Origin: a virus
IMG/VR virus record: IMGVR_UViG_3300050343_000076
Coordinates: 1-40,514 of that record
Length of the DNA: 40,514 bases
Strand: one strand, 5' to 3'
A program made the translations under genes and the position numbers. Position 1 is the stretch's first letter. Every line of letters begins with the position of its first letter. Shown here piece by piece: positions 25,943-33,204 of this stretch. The notes beneath the pieces were generated by a model that did not search any database, had not been told where the DNA came from, and saw nothing but the letters and a program-made list of their open reading frames with translations.

Positions 25943-26707
25943 ATGACAATACAAATTGATATAGTTCCTAGAGCTAAACCTTACGAAATATTATTAGAAC
26001 AATACAAACCTCAGTTAGCTAATAAGTTTTTACCTGAATGGTATAAAAAACAAAAGTATGTACATCTATCTAAAGGTTACGCAACAGAAGATACAGATGA
26101 CCATAAACCTAAAACAACTAAAAACTGTCCTGCTATAAGAGATTATGTAAACCATGGAATAATAATTCCTGCTTGGAGTGATTTAATAATTGTAAAAAAA
26201 GGTGATAGTTATGAATGGAATTTACCTGTTGCTGATAGTTGGAATATAAAAGATGACCCTTTGTTGAAAATGACTAACCATTCAAATTCACAAACAGACC
26301 CTATGCCTTTGAACAACATACAAAATTATGGTACTTTAAAACTTACATCACCTTATTATTTTAGAACACCTAAAGGATATGGATTACAATTTTCAGACCC
26401 ATTTTATAATCATAGAAATAACATAAGATTACTTCCAGGTAAAGTTGAAACTGATATATGGCATGAAGTAAACTTTCCTTTTGAGTTTACAAAAGATATT
26501 AATAATAATGAAACAGAAAGAATATATTTAAAAGCAGGTGACCCATTAATAGCTGTTGTTCCTTACAAGAAAGATACAAAAATATCTTTAAACTTATCTA
26601 AATCAGATAAAGAGTTTAATAAAATTCAATCTAAAAACAATATGATAAGTCATTCTAAATCTTCAGATTGGTATGACTACAAGAAAGCTATTAATGAAGA
26701 AGAATAA
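25943..26707 (+). CDS. Marine-phage conserved protein, copy 1 (DUF6065-like?)
   Basis: 254 residues from the ATG at 25943. A GTG two codons earlier is possible but lies within the ribosome-site-like AGGTGG. Conserved features: FLPEWYKKQK (about 31-40), KNCPAIRDYVNHGIIIPAWSD (60-80), SPYYFRTPKGYGLQF (about 137-151), and AGDPLIAVVPYKK near the end. The pattern PdWYK, CP.i.D....Gy.ip, TP.Gy.l, G.Pl....P.+ matches a family widespread in marine phages; I think of DUF6065 but cannot verify that. Biochemical role unknown. The neighbouring gene is a diverged paralogue. Confidence 0.55.
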   Translation: MTIQIDIVPRAKPYEILLEQYKPQLANKFLPEWYKKQKYVHLSKGYATEDTDDHKPKTTKNCPAIRDYVNHGIIIPAWSDLIIVKKGDSYEWNLPVADSWNIKDDPLLKMTNHSNSQTDPMPLNNIQNYGTLKLTSPYYFRTPKGYGLQFSDPFYNHRNNIRLLPGKVETDIWHEVNFPFEFTKDINNNETERIYLKAGDPLIAVVPYKKDTKISLNLSKSDKEFNKIQSKNNMISHSKSSDWYDYKKAINEEE

Positions 26708-27404
26708 AATAACATTTGCAACAAATGTAAAAGGTTTGTTAGAACATAAAGAGTTACATCCACAACCTGCAAAAAACTTTACCCCTGATTGGTATAAAAA
26801 AATGCCTACAGATGTAAAAAAACCAAATACATTTCACAGTAAAATTATTCCTAATATAAAAACAATAAGAATGTGTCCTAGTTTTGTAGATGTATTTAAA
26901 GAAGGTTATGTTATACCTGCACCATGCGATATATATTTAAAAGTTTTACCAAATGGTGAATGGCAGTGGCAAACACCTGATGAAGAATATAGATTAGATA
27001 TACATGAAGAAGAACAATTTTTAAATCATTTAAATGGTGTTAGTAATATAAAAAAAGTTTTTAAATTAATTAGTCCATGGGTTGCTATAACTCCTAAAGG
27101 TTGGTCTGTCAGACAAATACCTATGATATATAATTTTAATCCTAATTGGCAAGTTGCTTATGGGATACTCAATACAGATGTAGAACACGAATTAAATCAA
27201 CAAATATTTTTTACATCTTCTAACAACGAAGTGCTTATTAAAAGAGGAGAACCTTTAAACTATTTAGTGCCATTTAAAAGAAATGACAAATTGCAAATAG
27301 AAGTTACAGGTTACACAAGTGAAGTAACTAAATATGTAAATAAAGCACAGCGTTTAGTTAACAGTAGTTTTAAAGCATCTATACCTTATTATCGCAATTC
27401 TTAA
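26694..27404 (+). CDS. Marine-phage conserved protein, copy 2
   Basis: 236 residues from ATG 26694. An upstream ATG at 26673 in the same frame would add 7 residues, and neither has a clear ribosome site, so the start is uncertain. It shares the landmarks of the preceding protein in order: FTPDWYKKMP, RMCPSFVDVFKEGYVIPAPCDI, SPWVAITPKGWSVRQ, KRGEPLNYLVPFKRND. The two are tandem paralogues with low identity overall. It overlaps copy 1 by 14 bp. Lower GC and many Lys/Asn codons set this pair apart slightly from the virion genes before them. Confidence 0.55.
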   Translation: MKKNKITFATNVKGLLEHKELHPQPAKNFTPDWYKKMPTDVKKPNTFHSKIIPNIKTIRMCPSFVDVFKEGYVIPAPCDIYLKVLPNGEWQWQTPDEEYRLDIHEEEQFLNHLNGVSNIKKVFKLISPWVAITPKGWSVRQIPMIYNFNPNWQVAYGILNTDVEHELNQQIFFTSSNNEVLIKRGEPLNYLVPFKRNDKLQIEVTGYTSEVTKYVNKAQRLVNSSFKASIPYYRNS

Positions 27405-27420
27405 ATCTATATGATATAAT
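27392..27420 (+). promoter_or_regulatory. Leaderless-type promoter of the lysis cassette
   Basis: TATAAT at 27415-27420 is preceded, after 17 nt, by TCGCAA (27392-27397). Transcription would begin about 7 nt downstream of the hexamer, which is the A of the ATG at 27427; no Shine-Dalgarno site is present. The same spacing recurs at 1517 and 33056. Confidence 0.5.
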
Positions 27421-27426
27421 CCAAGA

Positions 27427-27564
27427 ATGGATTTTATAATTGGATTATTGCTAGGTTATTTTTTAAAAGAAATTAGTTCTTATCTTAAAAGAATAAGCAA
27501 ATACGACCTAGATAGCAACTTAGATAAGGAATGGGATTTCCTATCTAGAGATGACTTACCATAA
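27427..27564 (+). CDS. Small membrane protein (45 aa)
   Basis: 45 residues. A single N-terminal hydrophobic segment (FIIGLLLGYFL, residues 3-13) is followed by a charged soluble tail. It is the first gene behind the leaderless-type promoter and abuts the next gene (TAA followed directly by ATG). It resembles small membrane proteins of phage lysis cassettes, but no family is recognised. Confidence 0.45.
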   Translation: MDFIIGLLLGYFLKEISSYLKRISKYDLDSNLDKEWDFLSRDDLP

Positions 27565-27732
27565 ATGTCGAACAACAATGGCTATACCCAAAAGGAACTT
27601 CTTAATATGGTTATTGAGCGACTAGATAAAATAGAAGATAAGTTAGATTCTAAGTTAGACAAACAAGAATTTTATAAAGTATTAACGCTGATTGTTGCAA
27701 TAGGTGGAGTTGTTGCAGCACTTGTAATGTAA
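27565..27732 (+). CDS. XhlA-like coiled-coil membrane protein
   Basis: 55 residues. A charged heptad helix (ELLNMVIERLDKIEDKLDSK, residues 11-30) leads into a C-terminal transmembrane segment (VLTLIVAIGGVVAALVM, 39-55). This coiled-coil-plus-tail-anchor layout is that of haemolysin XhlA-type proteins, which act with a holin in some phages. The start directly follows the upstream stop and an AAGGAG site for the next peptide overlaps its stop. A role in host lysis is likely, by analogy and context. Confidence 0.5.
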   Translation: MSNNNGYTQKELLNMVIERLDKIEDKLDSKLDKQEFYKVLTLIVAIGGVVAALVM

Positions 27733-27740
27733 GGAGAATC

Positions 27741-27797
27741 ATGCCTAAAGATAACAATGGTGGCTGTTGCGGTGGTGGATGTTGTGGCACTTTTTAG
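27741..27797 (+). CDS. 18-residue CC-GGG-CC peptide
   Basis: Reads MPKDNNGGCCGGGCCGTF. It is tiny, but an excellent AAGGAG site lies 5 nt upstream, it fits snugly between two genes (8 nt after one stop, 3 nt before the next start), and its composition, with four Cys and seven Gly, is not what random AT-rich sequence would give. The paired cysteines could bind a metal or be disulphide-linked. Function unknown. Confidence 0.45.
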   Translation: MPKDNNGGCCGGGCCGTF

Positions 27798-27800
27798 GAA

Positions 27801-29663
27801 GTGTTACTTAGACTTTGCCTAGCTTTATTTTTATTAATACCTACCCCTGTATTCGCAGAAGAAGTACCTGGTGAAGTTACAGTTAATGAAGCGTTTGAAG
27901 ATGATACATACGAAACAGGTTTAACTATTAGTGGTGGTAATACTGCTGCATCTATTTACTGTAATGAACAAGGAAGATATGGAACTACAGGTTGTTCACT
28001 AGCTTTAGAAAGTGGTACTTATCTATTTGAATTTGCAGAAGATGTATATGAAATAGGATTTCTAGTTGGTGCAGTAAATAATACTTATGATGTTAAGTAC
28101 TACTACTCTGATGACACAGATGAAACTATACAAAAAGCAGCGCAATCATGGGGAGAAGATGGCAATGATATGTATGATGATTTCTACAAATCATTTACCG
28201 ATTACAACAATGATGAAGCTAACACAGATAAATTCATTACAAAGTTTGAAGTTACATTAACTGACATATCTGTATTAGATACACTGTACTGGCAGTATAT
28301 AGATGAAAGTACTATCCCTACTACAACTACTACTACATCTACTACTACAACTAGCACTACTACAACTACTACTACTTTGCCTCCACCTCCTCCACCTCCT
28401 CCACCTCCACCACCACCCACACCTGAGGAAATTATTGTAGATATAGTGGTAGAAGGTGTAGATAAAACTTATACACAGGCTGATGTTAATGATGGAACTA
28501 TAGAACGTGACCAAGAGCGTATAGATAATGAGTCAGAGTTTGGTTGCTTTATGACTAATGCACAGATAGAGCGAGGCGATTGCTTCATAATAATAGAAGA
28601 GGTAGAAGTTTTTGAAGATGATATCATAGAAGAAGAGGTAATTGTTACAGAAGAAGAGGTAATTGTTGAAGAGATTAAAGAAGATGTGGATGTCATCATT
28701 CCTAAGGATGATGTTGTTGTACTCGACCCACCTAAAGAGGAAGTATCTGAAGATGAAGTTGTGGAGTTTGAAGAACTCCCTATTGAGTTCGAGATTATTG
28801 AATTTGATTTGGAAGATATTGCACCAGAAATCGTGGTGGAAATACCAATACAAGATGAAATAGAAGAGGAAATTATAGATGAAGAAGTTAAAGAGGATGT
28901 CAAGGAAGTTCTGGATGAGCCGATACAGGAAGTTGTTATTGAAGATACGCCAACCACAACATTACCGAGAGTGGAAGATGAAGAACCCCTAGAGCTTACA
29001 GAAGAAGAAGTTGCTGTCGAAGTTGCAGAGATAGAAGAAGTTATTGTTATTGAGTTAGAGATAGCTACTGAAGAAGAGATAGAAGAGTTTACAGAAGAGG
29101 AGTTAGTAGAGTATGAAGAAGCAAAAGAAGAAGCAATACAAGAGTATGTACAAGACCTTACCAATGAAGAAGCATCAGAAGTCTTAGAAGAAGTTAATGA
29201 CATTGGTGTACAGAACTTAGACCAAGCTACTGAAGAAATACAAGAAGTTGTACAGGCTGTTGTTGAGGAAGCTATAGCAGATGTTGCAGAGCTTACTGAA
29301 GAACAGGTAGAAGTTGTTGCTGAAGTATTACAAGTAGAAGCAGAAGATGTAGCTATTATTGCTGAGTCTGTTAAAGATGATGAAGTAATAGCAGAAGCTG
29401 TAGAAGAATACGTAGAACGTGCTGTAGAAAATACAGATGTAGAAGATTACACACTTGCTGATGTTGTCACAGAGGTACAGTATGAATCCTTTATTGAAAA
29501 TCCAATAGAAACATTTATAGATTTAGATTTTGAAGATGTCACACTATCTAGTATCGGTGATGATATGACTCAAGACCAACGAGAAAAAGCTCAAGAGGTT
29601 GTAGTGCCAGTTATTTTGACTAGAATAGCTAGTATGGCAGCATTTATGTTTAGGAGAAGTTAA
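27801..29663 (+). CDS. Exported Thr/Pro- and Glu-rich protein
   Basis: 620 residues, GTG start. The first 19 residues are a signal peptide (LLRLCLALFLLIPTPVFA before EE). Residues ~25-160 form a beta-rich domain with two Cys (SIYCNEQGRYGTTGCSLA). A Thr-rich stretch (~174-192) and a run of about 13 Pro (~193-206) follow. The remaining ~400 residues are dominated by Glu, Asp, Val and Ile and are likely a long acidic helical or extended rod, interrupted by TTTLP near 390. A hydrophobic C-terminus (VVVPVILTRIASMAAFMF) may anchor it. AGGA is only 1 nt from the GTG, so translation may depend on the preceding peptide. Either a host-envelope protein acting at lysis or exclusion, or a tail fibre; the signal peptide favours the first. 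Confidence 0.7.
   Translation: MLLRLCLALFLLIPTPVFAEEVPGEVTVNEAFEDDTYETGLTISGGNTAASIYCNEQGRYGTTGCSLALESGTYLFEFAEDVYEIGFLVGAVNNTYDVKYYYSDDTDETIQKAAQSWGEDGNDMYDDFYKSFTDYNNDEANTDKFITKFEVTLTDISVLDTLYWQYIDESTIPTTTTTTSTTTTSTTTTTTTLPPPPPPPPPPPPPTPEEIIVDIVVEGVDKTYTQADVNDGTIERDQERIDNESEFGCFMTNAQIERGDCFIIIEEVEVFEDDIIEEEVIVTEEEVIVEEIKEDVDVIIPKDDVVVLDPPKEEVSEDEVVEFEELPIEFEIIEFDLEDIAPEIVVEIPIQDEIEEEIIDEEVKEDVKEVLDEPIQEVVIEDTPTTTLPRVEDEEPLELTEEEVAVEVAEIEEVIVIELEIATEEEIEEFTEEELVEYEEAKEEAIQEYVQDLTNEEASEVLEEVNDIGVQNLDQATEEIQEVVQAVVEEAIADVAELTEEQVEVVAEVLQVEAEDVAIIAESVKDDEVIAEAVEEYVERAVENTDVEDYTLADVVTEVQYESFIENPIETFIDLDFEDVTLSSIGDDMTQDQREKAQEVVVPVILTRIASMAAFMFRRS
28318..28420 (+). repeat. Trinucleotide repeat tract (Thr then Pro codons)
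   Basis: Within the exported protein, degenerate ACT/ACA triplets are followed by CCT/CCA triplets. Length change by whole triplets would alter the linker without breaking the frame. Confidence 0.75.
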
Positions 29664-29848
29664 TGATAAAGAAGATAGGTTCTTGGATTGTTGCAGCAAT
29701 TAAAGAAACTCTCAACCTTAGCTGGACATTAGTAGGTTTAGTTATTGCAACGCTTACCCTTACGGGTACAGCACAGCAAGTAACTGGGCTAGCTACTGTT
29801 ATTACACTAGCTATATGGCTGTTAACTATTAGTTTCAGAAAGGATTAA
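29663..29848 (+). CDS. Small two-helix membrane protein (holin candidate)
   Basis: 61 residues. Two hydrophobic segments (about 19-34 LSWTLVGLVIATLTLT and 40-56 VTGLATVITLAIWLLTI) with a short turn and a basic end (FRKD). That is the layout of a class II holin. ATG overlaps the upstream stop; the following gene starts 2 nt downstream. It is one of two holin candidates in the cassette, so which one triggers lysis is open. Confidence 0.5.
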   Translation: MIKKIGSWIVAAIKETLNLSWTLVGLVIATLTLTGTAQQVTGLATVITLAIWLLTISFRKD

Positions 29849-29850
29849 TA

Positions 29851-30411
29851 ATGAAATTGCAAGTTGTGAGACACCAATTTGGAAAAGATGCGACCAATGG
29901 AATGTTATTTATTGATGGTATCTTTGAATGTTATACACTAGAAGACCAGTATCAAGCAGTTAAAGTTATGCATGAGACCTGTATCCCTGAAGGTACATAC
30001 GATATAGAGTTTAGAAAGACTGGTGGATTCCACGCTAAGTACACAGAGAGATACAAGAACGCACATTATGGTATGTTACATATACAAGATGTTCCTAACT
30101 TTACTTTTATTTTGATTCATACGGGTAATAGTGACGAGCATACATCTGGATGTTTGATAGTTGGAGAAACACAACAAGACTTAGACATCTCTAAAGATGG
30201 GTTTATCGGTTCGAGTGCAGTAGCGTACAAGAAAATGTATGCGAAAGTTGCTAATCAATTGTTACAAGGCAAGAAAGTTTCTATTGAATATACCACTATA
30301 GACAACCTACTTAACGCAGAAAAACCTACAGATGTTCAGGATAAATTACAAGAGATTAGTGGAGAGATACAAATTCTTAACGCTAAGCTAGATAAGAGGA
30401 ACATAATATAA
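29851..30411 (+). CDS. DUF5675-like protein (possible cell-wall enzyme)
   Basis: 186 residues. The pattern FECYTLEDQ (about 27-35), TCIPEGTYDIEFR (48-60), and FILIHTGNSDEHTSGCLIVG (about 90-109) fits DUF5675, a family found in lysis regions and in bacterial genomes. The IHxGN...T.GC.lvG arrangement recalls the His and Cys of L,D-transpeptidase-type catalytic sites. A peptidoglycan-acting role is therefore attractive but unproven. The C-terminal ~50 residues form a charged helix. Flanked on both sides by holin-like membrane proteins, it is the best endolysin-position candidate in the window. Confidence 0.6.
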   Translation: MKLQVVRHQFGKDATNGMLFIDGIFECYTLEDQYQAVKVMHETCIPEGTYDIEFRKTGGFHAKYTERYKNAHYGMLHIQDVPNFTFILIHTGNSDEHTSGCLIVGETQQDLDISKDGFIGSSAVAYKKMYAKVANQLLQGKKVSIEYTTIDNLLNAEKPTDVQDKLQEISGEIQILNAKLDKRNII

Positions 30412-30713
30412 TGTTTGAAAAGTTAAAAAGAAGTCGTAATTCTGATGGTACGTTCAAGACGGACGTAGTGTGGACGCCATGGAATGAAGCATGGGAGTAT
30501 ACAATGAGCCAAGAATACAAAGACGTTCTTAGTAAAACTGTATGGACTTTTGTTGAAGCGTTTATATCAGCATTAACAGTAGCACCACTTGTTGGTGTTG
30601 ACGCTAATGCAGTACAACTCGCCGCCTTATCAGGTGGAGCAGCAGCTTTGGTTGTTGTGAAAGAGTTCGCTAAGAAACAAGTTGGTCCAAAAGCAGTAAA
30701 ACCAAGTAAGTAA
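30411..30713 (+). CDS. Putative holin (r1t-like)
   Basis: 100 residues. A soluble N-terminus (WTPWNEAWEYTMSQEYKDVL) precedes two hydrophobic segments (about 45-58 WTFVEAFISALTV and 66-83 AVQLAALSGGAAALVVVK), then a basic tail. The order, aromatic FVEAF segment, short loop, and Ala/Gly-rich second helix ending in KEF.K matches r1t-type holins common in phages of Gram-positive hosts. Last rightward gene, immediately before the convergent terminator. Confidence 0.65.
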   Translation: MFEKLKRSRNSDGTFKTDVVWTPWNEAWEYTMSQEYKDVLSKTVWTFVEAFISALTVAPLVGVDANAVQLAALSGGAAALVVVKEFAKKQVGPKAVKPSK

Positions 30714-30720
30714 TTTAAAC

Positions 30721-30769
30721 AGCAAAGCCGAGGGTGTTATCCTTTCTACCTCGGCTTCTGCTATTTTTT
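30721..30769. terminator. Bidirectional terminator between convergent halves
   Basis: AAGCCGAGG (30725-30733) pairs with CCTCGGCTT (30749-30757), extended by AGCA/TGCT with one bulged base. It is followed on the plus strand by T6 (30764-30769) and flanked on the other side by an AT-rich run, so it can stop rightward late and leftward early transcription. Confidence 0.85.
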
Positions 30770-30771
30770 AA

Positions 30772-31545
30772 TTAAAAGGGAGCTACGCCCTCTTCGATAT
30801 CATCTAGGTCTTTTGCTTTAGGCATCTCAGGCATAAACCATTCTTCAGGTGCTTTCTTATCGTTAGCAAATGAATCAATGTAATATATTCTAGGATTACC
30901 ATTGTCACACTCTTGGTTCTTACACTTCCAATCAGGATACGTAGCTTTAATCTTTCCGTTAGCTTTATCTAATCTGTTATCCCATAGCTCACTATTACAA
31001 GATAAGCACTTAGGCTCTATAGTTCCTTTAGTTACTATTGTAATTGTCTCTACTGGTGCATCAACTTTAGGAGACGGAGCAGAGGAAGGAGTGTTCACAA
31101 CCTCTGCTTTTTTAGTCTCCCGATTAGTCGTTGGCTTTACTTCTACGTTTTCTGCATAGTGATGTTCTTCAGATACACCACCTGTCCATAACTCCAGTCC
31201 GATTCCGAGTCTCATACAACATCTTTTAATGCCATCAGACACAGCTAACTTAAGTAGCTCACTCTCTGTTATGTTTCTGTTTACTGCATTGACATCAACA
31301 TCTCCAACTTCTTCTATAGTTTGGTCTGTTGATTTAATGTACAGTTTGCACTTTGCACCTATAATACTATTGTCAGCACCTCTAACTACCTCATATGTGT
31401 AGTCATACCCACCAGGAATTACATCAACTAATCTTTGTGTGTATAAGTGATGGGGGACATAATCCCCGTACTTCCCCTTAGGGGCTTTCTTAACGACTTC
31501 CTTTGGGAAATTTTTCGTTAACTTTTTCTGTGTTTCTTTATCCAT
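30772..31545 (-). CDS. Rad52-like single-strand annealing protein with zinc ribbon
   Basis: 257 residues from the ATG at 31545, which has AAAGGAG 5 nt upstream; a GTG two codons before is rejected. The N-terminal ~130 residues fit the Rad52/Sak family of annealing proteins: YVPHHLYTQRLVDVIPGGYDYTYEVV, a basic-hydrophobic strand AKCKLYI, then SDGIKRCCMRLGIGLELW, the helix region that forms the ring. A Pro/Thr linker follows. A C-terminal zinc ribbon (CLSCNSELWDNR, then CKNQEC, about residues 188-225) precedes an acidic tail typical of SSB-like interaction ends. It would anneal complementary single strands during phage recombination and concatemer formation. Last gene of an operon with the metallophosphoesterase. 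Confidence 0.75.
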   Translation of the reverse strand: MDKETQKKLTKNFPKEVVKKAPKGKYGDYVPHHLYTQRLVDVIPGGYDYTYEVVRGADNSIIGAKCKLYIKSTDQTIEEVGDVDVNAVNRNITESELLKLAVSDGIKRCCMRLGIGLELWTGGVSEEHHYAENVEVKPTTNRETKKAEVVNTPSSAPSPKVDAPVETITIVTKGTIEPKCLSCNSELWDNRLDKANGKIKATYPDWKCKNQECDNGNPRIYYIDSFANDKKAPEEWFMPEMPKAKDLDDIEEGVAPF

Positions 31546-31574
31546 GAACACTCCTTTCTAATCGTTTGTATATG

Positions 31575-31715
31575 TTATACGTTGTCTTGTTTTAATGGTA
31601 TATCTGTCAGTTTAAATTGTGCTTTGCGAAAGAGTTGGCATAAGCTGTTAAGACAAACTAACTCTGCTAGCTTAACAAACAATGCTTTCCCGCAATACAT
31701 ACAAATGTGTGACAT
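31575..31715 (-). CDS. Zinc-ribbon microprotein (46 aa)
   Basis: 46 residues, with GAGGAG upstream that overlaps the stop region of the metallophosphoesterase gene. Cysteines are spaced C-x2-C-x12-C-x4-C (CMYCGKALFVKLAELVCL, then SLC), exactly as in the 54-residue protein at 1517. A basic-amphipathic tail follows. It lies between a nuclease-like gene and the annealing protein, so a nucleic-acid role is plausible. Function unknown. Confidence 0.55.
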   Translation of the reverse strand: MSHICMYCGKALFVKLAELVCLNSLCQLFRKAQFKLTDIPLKQDNV

Positions 31716-31717
31716 AT

Positions 31718-32788
31718 TTACTCCTCTAGTTGTACTAGATACTCTGCAGTAACTCCTTTATCAGGTTTGACAAACAACGTAAACTGACATGGTCTACCCA
31801 TGCTAGCTAACTGTTCTTGTGCATAACTGTTGTAGCTTTCAGTAGAACCATTAACCCATACACGTACGTCATTAATATATAGTGATGTTGGTGTGTGGTA
31901 ATGTCCTGCTACTGCGTGTGTAAAGTCTTCCATCAAGCCATTTGCTGCAAGAGCTTTCCAACCTAGTATTTTTTTATTGTATCCGTAAAAAGGTACACCC
32001 ATTGAGCCACGTATGTTATCTCCATGGAAACAAAAGAACTTAGCTTTTTCTCCTAGATTTGCTACTGTGTACCAATGATTGTCAACGCCTTCGGGGATGT
32101 GAAACTTAATGCGTTTCTCTCCCGCGAACATTGTGTCTAATATTTTACCTAACATTCTATCAGCGTTTGTCTCAGGGTTATAATCTCTGCGTGAACGACC
32201 ACCCAAAGCCCCGTGATTACCTATAACCCAGTATACTTCTACTTCTTTAAAGTTCTCTAACAGTATAGAAAAGAAAGTGTGCATGATTCTAGGACCATCT
32301 ACAGTTACCTGTCTATATAAAGAACTGTCAATTAAATGTGACTGTCCTGGAAATATAAGCTCTCCTTCAACAATGTCTCCTAGTGCAAGCACCACACATT
32401 TATTTACAGTTGCGTTAGCTCTTTGTATTTCTGCTAACTTAACTATCTTTTCTGCGTAGAGTTTAACTCTTTTCTCAGCTACATTAGTGTCGTAGTCTGG
32501 GGTTCTCTTTGCGAGTTGAATATCTGATATCAAGGGAACACAGATTTGCTCATCTTTTTTTGTGGATTTTTTTGTTGTTGGTTTATTTATATCGGGGAAC
32601 TGTAAAGTCCTCATACCATCTCTAGCACCTTGAAAGACTGCCTCAACCATATCAGCTTTCTTGTCTTTTAATTTGTCTATTTGCTTTAATAGTCTGGTGT
32701 TAGTATCTTTGAGGTCTTTAATCTTAGAGCTTTCAGCTTCTGCTATAAGCTCTAATAGTTCTTTATCGTTAGATATTTTTTTCTTCAT
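31718..32788 (-). CDS. Calcineurin-like metallophosphoesterase
   Basis: 356 residues. An N-terminal coiled coil (residues ~8-50) is followed by the metallophosphoesterase motifs in order: SDIQL (Asp89; the usual DxH has Gln in place of His), LGDIVEG (Asp138), GNHG (190-193), FHGD (254-257) and GHYHTPT (about 291-297). This metal-dependent fold includes Mre11/SbcD nucleases. The neighbouring Rad52-like gene suggests a DNA end-processing function that makes single strands for annealing. The substrate is inferred, not shown. The start overlaps the upstream HTH gene by 20 bp. Confidence 0.75.
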   Translation of the reverse strand: MKKKISNDKELLELIAEAESSKIKDLKDTNTRLLKQIDKLKDKKADMVEAVFQGARDGMRTLQFPDINKPTTKKSTKKDEQICVPLISDIQLAKRTPDYDTNVAEKRVKLYAEKIVKLAEIQRANATVNKCVVLALGDIVEGELIFPGQSHLIDSSLYRQVTVDGPRIMHTFFSILLENFKEVEVYWVIGNHGALGGRSRRDYNPETNADRMLGKILDTMFAGEKRIKFHIPEGVDNHWYTVANLGEKAKFFCFHGDNIRGSMGVPFYGYNKKILGWKALAANGLMEDFTHAVAGHYHTPTSLYINDVRVWVNGSTESYNSYAQEQLASMGRPCQFTLFVKPDKGVTAEYLVQLEE

Positions 32789-33056
32789 GGCGTTTCTCCA
32801 TGTTTGCTAACCATATACGGACACGTGAACGTGATACTTCAAAGTTAAATTCTCTTTCTAATATCTCACATACAACCCTAGCGTTAGCTTTTACGCCTTG
32901 ATTTTCTACCCTGTCCGATAGTGTTTCTATAAAAGGAACTGCGTCTTTTGGTAGTCTCTCAAACCATTGGACATTCCCTGCTTTTATTTTTGCAGTTGCC
33001 TCATTCAATAAGAATTGGACATCTGGCTTTCCTGTTTTGTTTGTATTATTACTCAT
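32769..33056 (-). CDS. Small HTH protein
   Basis: 95 residues. The C-terminal half (VKANARVVCEILEREFNFEVSRSRVRIWLANM) has the spacing of a helix-turn-helix with recognition helix SRSRVRIWL. The N-terminus is polar and flexible. There is no ribosome site; the ATG lies exactly 6 nt behind the -10 hexamer of its promoter, implying a leaderless message. First gene of the recombination operon, so it may regulate it or load the recombination proteins onto DNA. A small-terminase role is also possible, though it is far from the large subunit. Confidence 0.6.
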   Translation of the reverse strand: MSNNTNKTGKPDVQFLLNEATAKIKAGNVQWFERLPKDAVPFIETLSDRVENQGVKANARVVCEILEREFNFEVSRSRVRIWLANMEKRHEEKNI

Positions 33057-33062
33057 AGGTAA

Positions 33063-33091
33063 AGCATAACATGGTTGTGATGTAGTTGCAA
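33063..33091 (-). promoter_or_regulatory. Leaderless promoter of the recombination operon
   Basis: On the minus strand TTGCAA (33091-33086), a 17-nt spacer, and TATGCT (33068-33063) with TG one base upstream (extended -10). Exactly 6 nt then separate the hexamer from the ATG at 33056. No Shine-Dalgarno sequence exists in between. Confidence 0.65.
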
Positions 33092-33110
33092 GGATATATA
33101 AATATATGTG

Positions 33111-33124
33111 TACGCATATGCGTA
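33111..33124. promoter_or_regulatory. Palindromic operator-like site 1
   Basis: TACGCATATGCGTA is a perfect 14-bp palindrome between the terminator of the VWA gene and the promoter at 33063-33091, centred about 60 bp upstream of the start. Its core with one flanking base, GTACGCATAT, recurs at 39419 and 40470. Confidence 0.5.
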
Positions 33125-33131
33125 GTGAAAT

Positions 33132-33167
33132 AAAAAAAAAGGTGGCTAAACCGAAGTCTAACCACCT
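33132..33167 (-). terminator. Rho-independent terminator of the AAA/VWA operon
   Basis: On the minus strand a 12-bp stem (33167-33156 with 33151-33140, two G-U pairs) closes a C(TTCG)G tetraloop and is followed by an unbroken T9 (33140-33132). It lies 38 nt after the VWA stop. Confidence 0.92.
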
Positions 33168-33204
33168 AATTTATTAGTACGGCAATAGGTAAGAGAGTTA
33201 CCTA

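Noticed and set aside
28469-29203. Long Ser-rich open frame on the minus strand
   Set aside because: It is the complement of the Glu/Val-rich exported protein; its composition is a codon shadow and it has no ribosome site.
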